Assembly: GCA_963920635.1 (NCBI GenBank)
Contig: OY987303.1
Location: forward strand, 46,623,223-46,687,222
DNA from: Pseudeuparius sepicola
Lineage: Eukaryota > Arthropoda > Insecta > Coleoptera > Anthribidae
DNA: 64,000 nt
Direction: 5' to 3'
The number at the start of each line of letters is the position of its first letter. Position 1 is the stretch's first letter. Below the pieces are notes generated by a model. That model searched no databases, was not told where the DNA came from, and saw only the letters and a list, made by a program, of their open reading frames with translations. Shown piece by piece: positions 34,220-45,652 of this stretch. The position numbers were made by a program, and so were the translations under genes.

Positions 34220-35603
34220 CAGGGTTTCCCAATAAGGACTCCCGTCGCCGATATCTCCAGAAAAAAAGAGATATTTTAATTCTGCAAACGCCGTTCGCTA
34301 GAACGTGAAGAGGGCTTTATTCGTAACTGCTAAGAGTTCATTTTGACATTGGCGTATAGATGGCGCTGCGGTGCAAAGAAACTTTTCGATCCTAGGAACG
34401 TTGGAACGTAGCGTATCTGAAAGACTTGGTAATTTGGAGAAACTTTTGTTCTATGGAGAATTTTCCAATTTTCTGAGATAACCGCTCTACAATGTAATTT
34501 ACAAAAAATGAGCTCACTCGCTTAAAATTAACTTTAAAGAAAAAAAGTTATTAAAAATATCTTTGTAGTGCACTAAGACGAAGAAAATAGCGGCACGTTC
34601 AAAATTATTACACATCCGGTTTCACCGGAAGTGCCCATTTTTCAGTTCAAAATGAACATACTGTACAATTTTCCCTCGAAATTGAAAAAAATATACCTAC
34701 CTAACAACAATAACACCTGGTAGATACATATAGACAACGACAATTTGGCGGAATCTATTTTTATTAACCGAAGGTGACATAGAAATTAAGAAATAAATAT
34801 GTTCAAAATTATTTCCATACCTAAATACGAGCAGCGGCTACAGCACTTTTTACTGCATTCTCCGTAAACTAATACCATATTTTAATTTATCCTCATTATT
34901 ATGATTAACCATTATTACAAAAATTAATAAACTAATTAGGCAAGAAACAAATTGACAACGATAGAGAATTACCTGGGCGTTTGAAGCTCAATATTATATT
35001 GAAACAATGGACAGAGACAGAGCCACCTTCGGTTAATAAAAATAAATTCAGCCAAATTGTCGTTGTCTAGATGTATGTACATACATGGTGTTATTGTTAT
35101 TATATGACACTGGAAGTTACCTTTTTTCACTTTTGCGGGATAAATTATACAGTATGTTCATTTTAAACAGAAAAATGGGTAACTTCTGGTACTTCCGGTC
35201 AAACCGGATGTGTAATAATTTGACACGTGTCGCTATTTTCTTCGTCCTAGTGAACTACAAAGATATTTTTAATAACTTTTTCCTCTAAAGTTAATTTTAT
35301 GCGAGTTAGCTCATTTTTTATAAATGACATTGTAGAGCGGTTATCTCAGAAACTAGTGACAGTAGGAAAATACTCCATAGAACAAAAGTTTCTCCAAATT
35401 ACCCAGTCTTTCAAATGCGCTACGCTCCAACGTTCCTAAGTTTCTTTGCACCGCAGCGCCATCTTTATGCTAATATCAAAATGAACGCTTATCAGTTTCG
35501 AATAAAGCCCTCTTCACGTCCTAGCAAACGGCGTTTGTAGAATTAAAATATCTCTTTTTGTTTCGGAGATATCGGCGACGGGAGTCCTTATCGGGACACC
35601 CTG
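34220..35603. mobile_element. TA-flanked foldback element, 1.38 kb (family with 49.7 kb copy)
   Basis: The left end CAGGGTTTCCCAATAAGGAC pairs with the complement of the right end, CAGGGTGTCCCGATAAGGAC. TA lies on both sides (34218-34219, 35604-35605). The arms exceed 400 bp and share CTAGAACGTGAAGAGGGCTT and ACTTCCGG-type words. It interrupts the LINE coding sequence just after the QNPE codons. Confidence 0.85.
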
Positions 35604-36035
35604 TATATGTCATAGGCATCGGGCGTAATACGTCATTTCGCGGAAAATCTAGTCATTACACGTATTGCCGGCAAAAGCTGTAATAAAATAACTATTAAAT
35701 TGTTTGACTCAAATTTTGCGTCATTTTAAGGATTGCCCTTCTTTATGTTAGTCAAACAGAGTAATCGGCCGAACCATTGAACGTTACAGCGTCTGACTGC
35801 TGTTTGTTCAGACATTTGTTGAAAATTTGTAGAATTTGACTGAACAAACGGCAGTCAGATGCTGTAACGGCCGATTACACTGTTTGAATAAAATGAAGAA
35901 GGGCAATCCTTTAAATGAAGCAAAATTTGAGTCAAACAAGGTAATAGTTATTTTATTACAGCTTTTGCCGGCAATACGTGTAATGACTAGATTTTCCACG
36001 AAATGACGTATTACGCCCGATGCCTGCGACATATA
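35604..36035. repeat. Foldback element, 432 bp, with nearly identical arms
   Basis: Arms of about 195 bp pair with few mismatches, sharing AGGCATCGGGCGTAATACGT, TAGTCATTACACGTATTGCC and AAGGATTGCCCTTCTT. It sits directly against the previous element. LINE coding sequence resumes right after it (CATAATTTAAGGCCAATAAG). Confidence 0.85.
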
Positions 36036-36660
36036 CATAATTTAAGGCCAATAAGTATTCTTCCCCTATTTTCCAAAATTCTGGTAAAGGCCATGGAACT
36101 ACAAATCCGTAATCATGTAAATGATAACCAAATCATACCGCTCATTCAATCGGAACTTAGGGAGGGTCCTAGCTGCATGACCGCATTATTGCACATCTCA
36201 GATGACCTATTTTCAGCCATAGATAGGAAAGTTTTGAAAGTGTTGGTGCTGCTTGACTATATAAAAGCGTTTGACACTCTTAGTTATACTATACTTGTCT
36301 CTATTATAAATTACATTGAAATGTCAGACAATGCGAAGCTACTTATTCGGGATTTTCTCACTGATAGATCCCAAAGCATTTTTTTATAATGGTGAGTTGT
36401 CGAAATATCTAAAAGTCCATACAGGTGTTCCACAGGGATCTAGTTTACCTTCTTTGCTCTTTACAATATACCCGTCAAACTTTCCATCTAACTTTATACC
36501 TTCTACCCAGCATTATTATGTCAACGATACGCATATTTATTTGTCAAGCTCTGAATTTTGACTTGTTCAATCTAAAACTTTTTGCAAGTAAACATTGTCT
36601 ACAGCTAAACGCATCTAAGTCGGCAGCTCTGGTATTTGGTAACATGCCACATGTTTAATT
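36036..36660 (+). pseudogene. Reverse transcriptase remnant of the decayed LINE
   Basis: The frames give HNLRPISILPLFSKILVKAM, LLDYIKAFDTLSYTIL, VHTGVPQGSSLPSLLF, then YYVNDTHIYLSS in place of the YADD box, and LQLNASKSAALVFGN. A frameshift falls near 36370-36390. The catalytic YxDD has become YVND, so the enzyme is dead. Confidence 0.8.
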
Positions 36661-36697
36661 CTATACCGCCACAGAATTTTATCGTATATATTCTCAC

Positions 36698-37034
36698 CTG
36701 CCACCTGCACTTGCACGTTGGGCAGGTTCTGCAGCTGCGCAAAGCTCAAACTCTGCACATTGACCGTGTTGGCGTTTTGCAGGGGCGGGCTGCTCAGCGG
36801 CGATATGATGGCGTTGCCCTTGGGCGACTGCACCACAAACTGCTGGGCGGAGGCCGGCTTGGACGGCGCGATGAAGCCCTGCGGGCCGCCCGTCGCGCCC
36901 TCCAGCTTCTCCAGCAGCAGCGAGTTCGTGTTGGGGCCGATGATGTCGGGCCTGTCGGCGGCCGGCGTGCCGACCAGCAGCGCCGACAGGGACTTCGACT
37001 CGTTGGCACTGTTGAGGATTCTTTGGTTGACCAC
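36698..37034 (-). CDS. Spt20: SPT20-like gene, exon lying inside the decayed LINE
   Basis: 337 bp, entered in phase 0 (TTTTCGGCAG before GTGGTCAACC) and left in phase 1 (GTGGCAG before GTGAGAAT). It encodes VVNQRILNSANESKSL, LLVGTPAADRPDIIGPNTNS, AQQFVVQSPKGNAIISPL and LQNLPNVQVQVA. It joins both neighbouring exons without frame breaks (YTAPAKQQ before, FSQPI after). The third codon positions are very GC-rich. LINE coding sequence lies within about 40 bp on the left and about 10 bp on the right, on the opposite strand. Confidence 0.8.
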
Positions 37035-37043
37035 CTGCCGAAA

Positions 37044-37266
37044 AGCAAAACTATTGGTGCGAGGTTCCTGGAAGTCAGTTTGGATGTCGCAGTGAGCTGG
37101 GAAGACCACACTGCCAAACTTGAGACTAAATTGAATAGTTCTTGTGTCGGGATTGCCAGGCTTCGGGATTTGGTTCCTATCGATAGTTTACAACTATGAG
37201 TATATTACTTTGCTTCTATCCGAAGTTGTATTATGCTTCTACATTAGTGGGTCGGGAGTAAGAAGG
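37044..37266 (+). pseudogene. LINE fragment following the reverse transcriptase
   Basis: It encodes VSLDVAVSWEDHTAKLETKL and NSSCVGIARLRDLVPIDSLQ, the region after the reverse transcriptase palm in Jockey/CR1 proteins. It continues the LINE piece that ends at 36660. Frames shift after 37200 and the LINE text breaks off near 37266. Confidence 0.75.
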
Positions 37267-37442
37267 CCAGGTAATTTGTTGACATTGGCATTTCTTAAAT
37301 TCAGTGTTTCCTATTTTGTAATGCATAATAAATAGTTTTTTGATAGACTTGTATGTCGTATATATGATGATTATATTTATGAAATAACCTAAATCGTATC
37401 AAAAAACTGGAAACATTGAATCTACCTACAATAACATCTTTT

Positions 37443-37880
37443 TCTTGAAATCGGCATTAAAATGTCCCAAAATCGTCATTAAAAGCACAGAAATCGTACA
37501 ATAATGTAGCCCATTATTGTACGATTTCAAGAAAACATGGTTTTGTCCCAAAATCGTCATTAAAAGCTCAGAAATCGGCACTGAAGTAGTCCATTATTGT
37601 ACGATTTTTTCAATAAGTAGGCCTTGGCGAGATGTAAACATCAAACACACGGAGAAATCGCCCGTCAAAAGTGACCAAATATTCAAAACCCGGCCGATAA
37701 AGGCTCATTTAACTTTTCGTACACATTGCGAAATTGTTTCCTATAAGAAGCGCAATCCTTCAGTATACATATTTTAGTTAATTTGAATATCAATAGATTT
37801 GTTGTGTAGGCTGCACAAGAAGCAGCAGTTTGGTTTTTCTGTCAGAAGGTGCCGTGTCTCATCATACTTGTCCTAGGTAG
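37443..37880. repeat. Repeat block shared with 58876-59226
   Basis: It matches the other copy through CTTGAAATCGGCA, TAGGCCTTGGCGAGATGTAA, CGCCCGTCAAAAGTGACCAA and TTAACTTTTCGTACACATTG. This copy has an extra palindrome (37493-37530, AAATCGTACAATAATG and its complement). It occupies the third interruption of the decayed LINE. Confidence 0.75.
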
Positions 37881-37991
37881 AGCGATCGTCAAAGTCAAGC
37901 AACGCCGCGCGTAGTCGGTTCGTGGACGGGTGATCCCTTAATATTATTTTCTTGCCTAATAAAACATTTTTTTTTCCGATTTCAAAAAATA

Positions 37992-38100
37992 TATAATATG
38001 TACCTCGGCACTGAAGTTCTTTTTATGACTTTTATCACTCAGCAACAAAACTCCACATGAGTCATAAAAAGTTGAACTTCAGTGCCTTGGTACATATATA
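37992..38100. repeat. Hairpin, about 38-bp stem
   Basis: Left TATGTACCTCGGCACTGAAG and right CTTCAGTGCCTTGGTACATA pair, and the stem continues through CTTTTTATGAC/GTCATAAAAAG around a 31-base loop. It is part of the third LINE interruption. Confidence 0.75.
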
Positions 38101-38165
38101 ACTATTTTAAAATCATGAAACAAAACAAGTTGCCTTTCATAATGTTTCTATTCCTATATATCGTT

Positions 38166-38565
38166 GGCGGTATCAATATTCAGGGTGCAGAAGAAAATCA
38201 TCAGGTCTCTATTAAAATTACATCATAAAACTTCATGTAAGCATTACTTTCAAAAATTGAACTTTCTAACATTGCCATTAATGTACTTTATGTCACTGAT
38301 GATGTTTGTCAGAAGAAATAGTTCTTTGTTTAGCACAAACATGAATCTCGGCAATGAGGATTTCCACATCGTCACTAGGACAACGAATGATCTGTCTGTC
38401 CCAGCTCATAATTCACCTTTTTTTGGGAAAGGTCCATATTACAGAGCTGTTAGAGCTTTTCGCAGCCTTCCATAAAATATTAAATTGATAGAAAGCGAAA
38501 CAGGGTTTAAAAAAACAATAATTTCATATCTGCTTGAAAAATGTATGCACACATTTGATTTCTAA
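38166..38565 (+). pseudogene. C-terminal remnant of the decayed LINE protein
   Basis: It encodes VSIFRVQKKIIRSLLKLHHK, TSCKHYFQKLNFLTLP, a degenerate RTRTTNDL-like segment and YYRAVRAFRSLP, typical of the post-reverse-transcriptase region. The final TAA (38563-38565) also serves as the left target duplication of the next element. Confidence 0.75.
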
Positions 38566-39250
38566 AGATGCATACAGGCCTGACGAGACGAGCGCGAGAC
38601 GCGTTAACAACGAACCTACCTTGCACTGGAGACGAGCTCTATCCTCTCGCGCACCAGCTGCGAGCATTGATTTCCGTAGTTTTCAGCGCCCGCTATATTG
38701 GAAGATGTCGGACGAGGAAAAGGCAGCGGCAAGTATTATTTTGTGTGGTGCTGCGATGTAGCTTGCATCTAATAATAATTTATATTAAAAAAAAAGAAAA
38801 ACGTAGATGGTGGAGTACTGATCTTTACAAAAGAAGGACTGCTCAGGATTTGATGTACTATTTGAGGTTTCAACACATTATTGTGGTTAGTATAAAAATT
38901 TTACTAGAACGACTCCAAGTGACTTTGAAAATGTATTCCTATACCAGTTTATAATATTTATTCAGAATTTCAAAGCAATGTAATGGTGAAATAATTCCAA
39001 ATGTTTGTAATATTAATGCGCTTATCGAAGAATTAAAAGATGCAGTTTTTCACCACGACGCACATGCTAGAACCCGTCTACACTGAGCCACACGCTTCCA
39101 TTGATCTGCCGTCGAAAAACCGACAGGAGATGGGTCGGCACGAACCTCCGACGAGCGGCTCGTGCAAAGCTCGCGAGCCCGGTACACACATGGATATTTG
39201 GCGCGTCTCGAGCACATCTCGCGCTCATCTCGTCAGGTCTGTACACGCCT
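38566..39250. mobile_element. Harbinger-like element with transposase fragment and TAA duplication
   Basis: The ends AGATGCATACAGGCCTGACG and, complemented, AGGCGTGTACAGACCTGACG are inverted; TAA flanks both (38563-38565, 39251-39253). Inside, a frame near 38790-38880 reads EKRRWWSTDLYKRRTAQDL, which resembles the N-terminus of HARBI1-type nucleases. The rest of the transposase is missing, so it is non-autonomous. Confidence 0.7.
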
Positions 39251-39596
39251 TAAGAAACTGTTGATACACATTAATTGATGTTGCTTTGTCACAGCCTGTA
39301 TGATTTTGTCAGCAAAAATGAACATCATTATTACTATTAATATTATTATAAATTAATGTAAATTTAAAAGCAGTAGGGGCAAGAGGACAAGGAACTAGAA
39401 CATTTTTTAAAGAAATTAAACATTTGATACATATGCCCCCGACAACAACGCAAACATCAAAACAATAGGTGTTTTAGGGGCGTGACATTAAGGCCTTAGA
39501 GAACTTAATATTAAATTTTAAAGGCTTTCTCAGTTGCAAAAAAGGGAAAAACATGGCTGGCTTATTAACTTCACAACAAAAAGTTGAAATTCAGAT

Positions 39597-40018
39597 CAAC
39601 CGCGGTGGCGTCGCTCGTACCGGCGCTGACTGTTTAGACTGCATGTTTTTCTGCCTTCGATCGACCTTGGTTCGAACCGATGTCGAGGCAAGGGCATGCA
39701 CATGTCTTTAAAGAAAAACACCGCTATGGCCAAGAGCGCTGGACAAATGTGGGTTCACGGTATTGCTCCTAAATAGCTTTATCCATGTAATTTACTAATT
39801 GTCCTACACTCACTGGGATTACTACGGTTTTCTAGGGTTTTCCGTAGTACTTGAGCGCATGCTATCCTAGTTCTATCGGGAAAAAGTCGGCTCTAGCCGC
39901 AAATGGCAACGAAGACGAAATAATAGTAATTGTCCCCCTCCCCCGCACAAGCACGTGGCTGCTTCTGGAGTACTCCTAGTTTGGAGTATTGTGAGGGTGA
40001 GAATTATTATTATTATTA
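39597..40018 (+). mobile_element. SINE-like retroposon, full-length copy
   Basis: A sequence of about 420 bp shared with 56912-57944 and, at the 3' end only, with 22941-23062. It has a B-box-like GGTTCGAACC at 39669-39678, no open frame, and an (ATT)n tail. The A box is not clear. A tRNA-derived head is likely but unproven. Confidence 0.65.
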
Positions 40019-40054
40019 AAAAGACGATAAAATTTCACGTCCCCAATAGATTTT

Positions 40055-40440
40055 TACAAAAAGAAAGTTAGCGGCTTTATGGGACTATAAATTTTGGCAA
40101 CTGGTAATGTCATACCAACATCCAAGTTCTAATGGATGTGCCGGTGCTTTCATATTTCATCTAGTGTCAGCATCAGATTGATACTAGATGGCGCCACTGG
40201 TTGGTTTCTCACCTCCAAGTGCAAGTTACACTATTATAAGTGCTACTGTTTCGGTTTGAGTCGTTCGGGAGGGTTATGGCTGCCTTGATGAACCTAATAA
40301 GGGGAAACAGCTGTCGTAGTCTACCTTCCCGAACGATTCAAATATGAAAGCACCGGCACATCCATTAACTTGGGTGTTGGTATGATATTACCAGTTGCCA
40401 AAATTTATAGTCCCATAAAGCCGCTAACTTTCTTTTTGTA
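40055..40440. repeat. Foldback element just beyond the SINE tail
   Basis: Arms of about 100 bp pair almost perfectly (TACAAAAAGAAAGTTAGCGG, TATAGTCCCATAAAGCCGC, CACCGGCACATCCATTA). The right flank is again an ATT-type repeat, so it may have inserted into the SINE's microsatellite tail. Confidence 0.8.
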
Positions 40441-40939
40441 ATTATTATTATTATTATTATAATCATTTAAAGTGAAAAAAAAATCCGTATGAACAATGTA
40501 CCAAAAATTGTTCGCATTCAAAATGGAAAGGATGGAAGCTGACAAAATTTGGACACCCTATTTCAAGAAACCAATGTCCATTTGACATTTTTTTTCTTCA
40601 TTTTGAATGTACAGTTGATCTGTAACATTTGAAAGCGGTAGGAGAAAATTTTGCCAAGTTCAACCTTAACGGTTCATTTATCGTTATGAAACAAGAGTAC
40701 ACTTTTGTTGCAAAATGAAAATATGCACTAAAATGATGGACCTACAAGACCAAAAACATAGCAGTGCCACATTTCAGTTCAGCAGCTTCATTATTTTGTG
40801 AGATATTGCCATAATTCAATTAAAAGAATCTACAACATCCTGTATCTCAGTAACTATTGAGATTTGACCTGTAGTTGTTAAGCTCAATAGTAATATTTTG
40901 GACCAAAGATTAAACTCCTGCATTTTCTACACGTACTTA

Positions 40940-42290
40940 GGATGTCCCGAAATTAGCCTGCCATAATTTACCAGCACGTTCTGCGACCCAAAAAATAAAA
41001 AGTTCCTATAAACATGGCCTCAAAAATGTCTCCTAGGGGCGCTCTAGCCCCCAAAATGGACAGTTTCGCAAATGTTTTTTTTCTAAATAGGTATTTCCAA
41101 AAGAGGCAAAAGTAAAATTCTGAAATTTGGTGTGATATTATACCTGTGAGATTTGACATTCACAGAGGTAGAGATAGTTTAACATTCTTCTTCATAAGGG
41201 TCCCAAATAGAGGGTCAAGGGGTTAAAAATACCCCAAATTATGTGTCTGCTTTTTCCCCAGATTTCTTCTAAAATTATGAAATTTCAGTGTATTCTATGA
41301 AAAACAGTTGGACTCCGAGAGGATGCACCATTTTAGAGTAAAATCATATTGAAAATTTTTTGCAATGTGATATAATAATAGTAATTTTATTCATCACAGT
41401 AAAATTGGTTCAGTAAACGTATCAGTTTATGTGACTAGTCAAAAAAAAAATGGAAGTAATTGAGATAAAACATAAACATACAAGATTAAAATATTAGGTA
41501 TACACAACTCACTTTACACGATAAGACCAAAACTAAAATCCCCGTACAGCTTTACAGTAACCTACAATTCACTTACTCAACAAAATAAGAATATGAAAAT
41601 ACATATTAGAAATTAGCCTGCTATAATTTAATAGCGCCTTTTACGATCTAAAAAATGAAAAAAGTTCCTGTAAACATGGCCTCAAAAATGCCCCTTAAGG
41701 CAACTACAGCCCCTGAAATGAACAGTTTCGCCAATGGTTTTTTATAAATATTTCCAGAAGGAGCAATGATAAAAGTCTGAAATTTGATATGTGAGATACC
41801 TGGGAAAATAAATCATGAAAAAAGTACATAAAAATGTTGGAGGGCATTTTTAAATCTTTGACCCCCTCCATTTGGGACACCTATGATGAAGAATGTCAAA
41901 CTATCTCTACCTTGGTAAATGTCAGATCTCACTGGAATATCACATACCCAATTTCAGAATTTTATCTTTGTTCTCTCTGGAAATATATGGAAAAACTGTT
42001 GTGAAATTGTTCATTTCGGGGGCTACAGCCCCTTTAGGGGGCATTTTTGAGGCCATGTTTGCAGGATTTTTTTTTTCAAATTGTAAAGGCGCTAGTAAAT
42101 TATAGCAGGCTAATTTCTAATACGCATTTTCTTATCACATTTCCAATACGATTTTACTCTAAAATGGTGCATGCTATCAGAGTCCAACAAGCACCTTTTT
42201 TTCATAGAATGTACTGGAAGGCCACTTTTTCATTTCTTTTTCGTCGCAGAACGCGCAGGTAAATTATGATAGGCTAATTTCGTGACACCC
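40940..42290. mobile_element. TA-flanked foldback element, 1.35 kb
   Basis: The ends GGATGTCCCGAAATTAGCCT and, complemented, GGGTGTCACGAAATTAGCCT are inverted, with TA outside (40938-40939, 42291-42292). The arms share CCATAATTTACC and CGTTCTGCGAC. A related copy is nested inside. Confidence 0.8.
41609..42117. repeat. Nested member of the same foldback family
   Basis: AGAAATTAGCCTGCTATAAT at the left pairs with its complement at the right, with shared TGGCCTCAAAAATG and GGGGCTACAGCCCC-type words. It lies wholly within 40940-42290. Confidence 0.75.
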
Positions 42291-42623
42291 TATATAGTCA
42301 CGTATAGTCACTTGAGCCTTGTGCATAGTTTTTATTCATTTCCTGACCAATTTTTTATCACTCATTGCCAAAAAGTGTAGACCACTACTTTTACATACAC
42401 TTTTAGTTTAATTATTTAATTTAATTGACTTCATTCACTTCAATATCGCTTAATTATGTTTCAATAAAGTTTCGCCTAAACATCACGTACATTTAAGCTT
42501 AATAAAATTTAAAAGCGGCAGGTGTAATTTATTTTTAGAATTTTGAAGTTAACAGGTGTTTTGGGGCAGGTTTTGCCAATTCAGATGCATACGGTTGATT
42601 TTTATCATTATGAAACAAGTATA

Positions 42624-43841
42624 CAGGGTGTCTAACTTTAAAACTGTACAAATCCGTAAAATCTTCATTTTTGGAGTTAATCGCCTAAACTTTTTTTTGT
42701 TTGAAAGGCCTTCAAAAACCGCTCCTTTTGACCTTCCTGCCATTTTCAAAAAGCAAATCCAGGGCCGGCTGCGATTTTTTTATTCCCCCGATTTTCACGA
42801 AAACCGTTTAGCAGTAGTATTTAAAATCTGACCCCACAGCGTTAATCAGAACAACCCAAAACCCCTATATACCAAATTTGAATAAAAAATATACAGGGAG
42901 TTCTCTTCTGCAGGTTGTCAAAGTTGAGCAAAACAGGAATTTTAAAGGCATCTGCCAAGTCAAGAGTGACATGGAATCCCCTCAAAACAGTTGAATAGTC
43001 AATAGGACCACTCAAGGTGTTGGTGTTCAAAGGTCCAATACAAAATACACAGAGTGTTCTTATCTGTGCCATCTTAACACTGAATTTTTGGGAGTCAAAA
43101 ATCGAGTATATCAAAACCGCTCCACACACTATAAACGAATTAAATCTAAAAAATACAGAAGTCTGCCAGTCATTAAGTCCATATCAGTTAAGGTGGCTGG
43201 TGTGCCATAACAAGAAACGCACAGAAAATGTATCATCTTAGACAGTGACTTTGTTGAGTAAGGTCCAATAATTTAAATTGTTTTTATTTGTTAGTTGGTA
43301 TTTTGTAAAGAAATACATTAATTTTGTGTTTATCAATATTTTTTCAATGATTCCACATCACTCATGACCCGTATAAAGTTTCATAAAAATTCAGCATTTT
43401 GAGATGGCACAGATAAGAACACTCTGTATATTTTGTATTCGACCTTTGCACACCAACATTTGACCATTCAACTGTTTTGAGGGGATTCCATGGCACACTT
43501 GACTGGGCAGATGCCTTTCAAATTCCTATTTTGCTCGACTTTGACACCCTGCAGAATGGTACTCCCTGTATATTTTTTATTCTAATTTGGTATATAGGGG
43601 TTTTGGGGTGTTCTGATTAACGCTGTGGGGTCAGATTTTAAATAAAAAAATCGCTAAATGGTTTTCGTGAAAATCGGGGATATAAAAAAATCTCAGCCGG
43701 CCCTGTATTTGCATTTTGAAAATGGCAGGAAGGTCAAAAGAAGCGCTTTTTGAAGGCCTTTCACACAAAGGAAAGTTTAGGCGATTATCTACAAAAATGA
43801 AGATTTAACGGATTTGTACAGTTTTAAAGTTGGACACCCTG
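42624..43841. mobile_element. TA-flanked foldback element, 1.22 kb
   Basis: The left end CAGGGTGTCTAACTTTAAAA pairs with the complement of the right end, CAGGGTGTCCAACTTTAAAA; TA lies outside (42622-42623, 43842-43843). The arms exceed 400 bp and share CCTTCCTGCCATTTTCAAAA and TTCACGAAAACC. A single arm of this family is at 12788-13100. It ends about 200 bp from the next SPT20-like exon. Confidence 0.85.
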
Positions 43842-44042
43842 TATATTTATTTCAAAATAAAAAAAATGCCTCTAAAATGATGAACCTGCAGGACCAAAAA
43901 GAGAACCTCAAAAGAGTTACTAGTAGAAGCAAGATCCAAAAACAGCGCAAGTGAGATATGTAGAAATTGACATCTTCGGCTTATTCTCCACCAACAAAAC
44001 CACAGCAATGTATAAACACTGATGTCCTACTTGTCTACTAAC

Positions 44043-44395
44043 CTGTTGCTTTGCAGGTGCAGTATAGTTCACGTAGCTTCCCCCACTATTAACCGACGCC
44101 AACGTGATCGTCTGCATCTGCGGCTGTGCCAGCTGCTCCGCCAATGTTATCCTGCTATTGCCCATCGTCACCACGTTGTGTATGCGCGCATTGGCCAAGC
44201 TGGACAGCGTCATTTTGCGAGCGAGCAGCCTCTGCTGCGGCATCTGTGGCGCAATCACGGACTCCGCCACCGCCGTGCCAATGTCGCTGTTGATGTTGGA
44301 CAACGGCGATTTGTTCAGGAGGTTGATCATCGCAGTGTTGCTGCTTTCGCCCGAGAGGTATTTGTGCTGCTGCTGTTGCTGTTTGGCGTTCGCCG
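44043..44395 (-). CDS. Spt20: SPT20-like gene, exon with poly-Gln and conserved core
   Basis: 353 bp, entered in phase 1 (GCTTTCAG before CGGCGAACG) and left in phase 0 (CAACAG before GTTAGT). It begins AANAKQQQQQHKYLSGE and continues TAMINLLNKSPLSNINSD, PQMPQQRLLARKMTLSS, LANARIHNVVTMGNSRITLA and VNSGGSYVNYTAPAKQQ. The Gln run and small hydrophobic motifs fit the SPT20 C-terminal half. Confidence 0.8.
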
Positions 44396-44625
44396 CTGAA
44401 AGCGATACAAACATATTTGGGATTTTTCTAAGATACTGGTTGAATGTAGAATAGTTGTAGGTTACCAGACAGTTATGTAAAAGTCGGATCCACATATGAG
44501 AGTCGAAAAACAAAGGTATGTTTCTCAGATGTGTTCTCAACACTGTGTGAACAGCTAGATGCACAATATGATCCCACAACGAACCCATAAGTTTCAATAG
44601 GATGTGAGAACAGGATTTTATCTAA

Positions 44626-44889
44626 AGTTTATCCAAGTTACAGCGGCAGTAGATATAAATAAAGTCACTTGACCGCCTTGCGATCGATTACCAAGGTCGG
44701 ACTAATATTAGATACCAAGTGGCTTGTAATTCTGAACTAATTCTTTTAGAAGTTCTAAAATTTTTGTTTATATATTTATAAATTTCCTTAAATGAAGTAG
44801 CAAAATAAATTTATTTTTTTTTACAGAATATACTGCTCGCGATCCGATCTAAAATATGCAGGAAACTCGACTGAGGGAAGAGCCAGCCA
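44626..44889. repeat. Truncated copy of the 47.0-47.4 kb MITE
   Basis: It matches 47035-47290 base for base over long runs (GTTACAGCGGCAGTAGATAT, GCTCGCGATCCGATCTAAAA) but lacks the right terminus. Confidence 0.8.
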
Positions 44890-45306
44890 TCATTCATATA
44901 AAAAAAAACATTTTAAAATAAAATCTAAATTCTAACCACAAGCAATCCTGTGCAATGCTGGGTTTTTTAATAATAATTTTAAAATTTGACTAATTCAAAA
45001 CTCTCCAAAAGTCGAGGCCAATTTTAGCCGTCTTTGCGCCTTTATGCAATATTAAAAAGAAAGGTTCACCTTCAGTTAACGAGAGAAGTTATTATTTGAA
45101 GTATTTACCTACGGAACGCACAAAGATGTTAATAAATAACAACCAAATGAACCATAAAATGTATATATTTTAGTATACAAAAAAATTCAACGTTCAGATA
45201 CAAAAAAACTGCACACTGCACTAGAAAGGAACTAAAAACTTATTTTTTGGTTACCTACTAGATACAAGATACATTTACCTTAAGGCACTGTAATATAATT
45301 CCCCAG

Positions 45307-45441
45307 AGAATTCTCGTGTTTTTTCTAAAATCATTGTCTCCAAAAATACATACACGTACAACAAACAAAAAAAAGTTATAACAGAAGAATGTGTGTGTTT
45401 GTAAATATGGAGACAATGATTTTAGAAAAATCACAAGATGT
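45307..45441. repeat. Small foldback element
   Basis: TCTAAAATCATTGTCTCC and its complement face each other around about 80 bases, and pairing continues outward imperfectly. Non-coding. Confidence 0.7.
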
Positions 45442-45537
45442 CTCTGAAGAATAGGGAAGTTGACGATTTTCCAAAGTTGGCATTATTTGTTTCCTTTTGC
45501 GGTACAGATTAGTGACAAGCAATTTAATAGTACATTG

Positions 45538-45652
45538 TGTACCTAGTAGGAAAAGCTGAACATTTCCGGACGACCGTAAAGATTGCCTGTCGAGGCGTAA
45601 GCCGAGACTGGCAATAAGGAGTCGGGGAATGTGGCTTTTCCTACGAGGTATA
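45538..45652. repeat. Small inverted-repeat element with GC-richer core
   Basis: TACCTAGTAGGAAAAGC (left) and GCTTTTCCTACGAGGTA (right) are inverted. The core GTCGAGGCGTAAGCC is GC-richer than its surroundings and resembles the loop of other short elements. Confidence 0.55.

Larger units (their letters stand above)
33795..38565 (+). mobile_element. Decayed Jockey/CR1-type LINE, interrupted three times
   Basis: Pieces of one LINE protein appear in order on the plus strand: 33795-34219 (KYKDPDDLSTYN, LPDNLADANKMNEQFVNSVA, VIPLLKVQNPE), 36036-36660 (reverse transcriptase), 37044-37266 (VSLDVAVSWEDHTAKL) and 38166-38565 (C-terminus ending at a TAA). The gaps contain two foldback elements, an SPT20-like exon on the opposite strand, and a repeat block. 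The LINE is antisense to the host gene and carries many stops and frame changes. Confidence 0.75.

Noticed and set aside
36636..37199. Plus-strand frames of 125-187 codons over the SPT20-like exon
   Set aside because: They are antisense shadows of a GC-rich exon; the minus strand has matching splice sites and phases on both sides.
14819..40018. Claim that the intact LINE mobilises the SINE because both end in (ATT)n
   Set aside because: The unique sequence before the tails does not match, so the shared microsatellite alone is not enough.
44022..44454. Plus-strand Cys- and Arg-rich frames of 116-125 codons
   Set aside because: Antisense shadows of the Gln-rich SPT20-like exon (CAG runs read as CTG/TGC).
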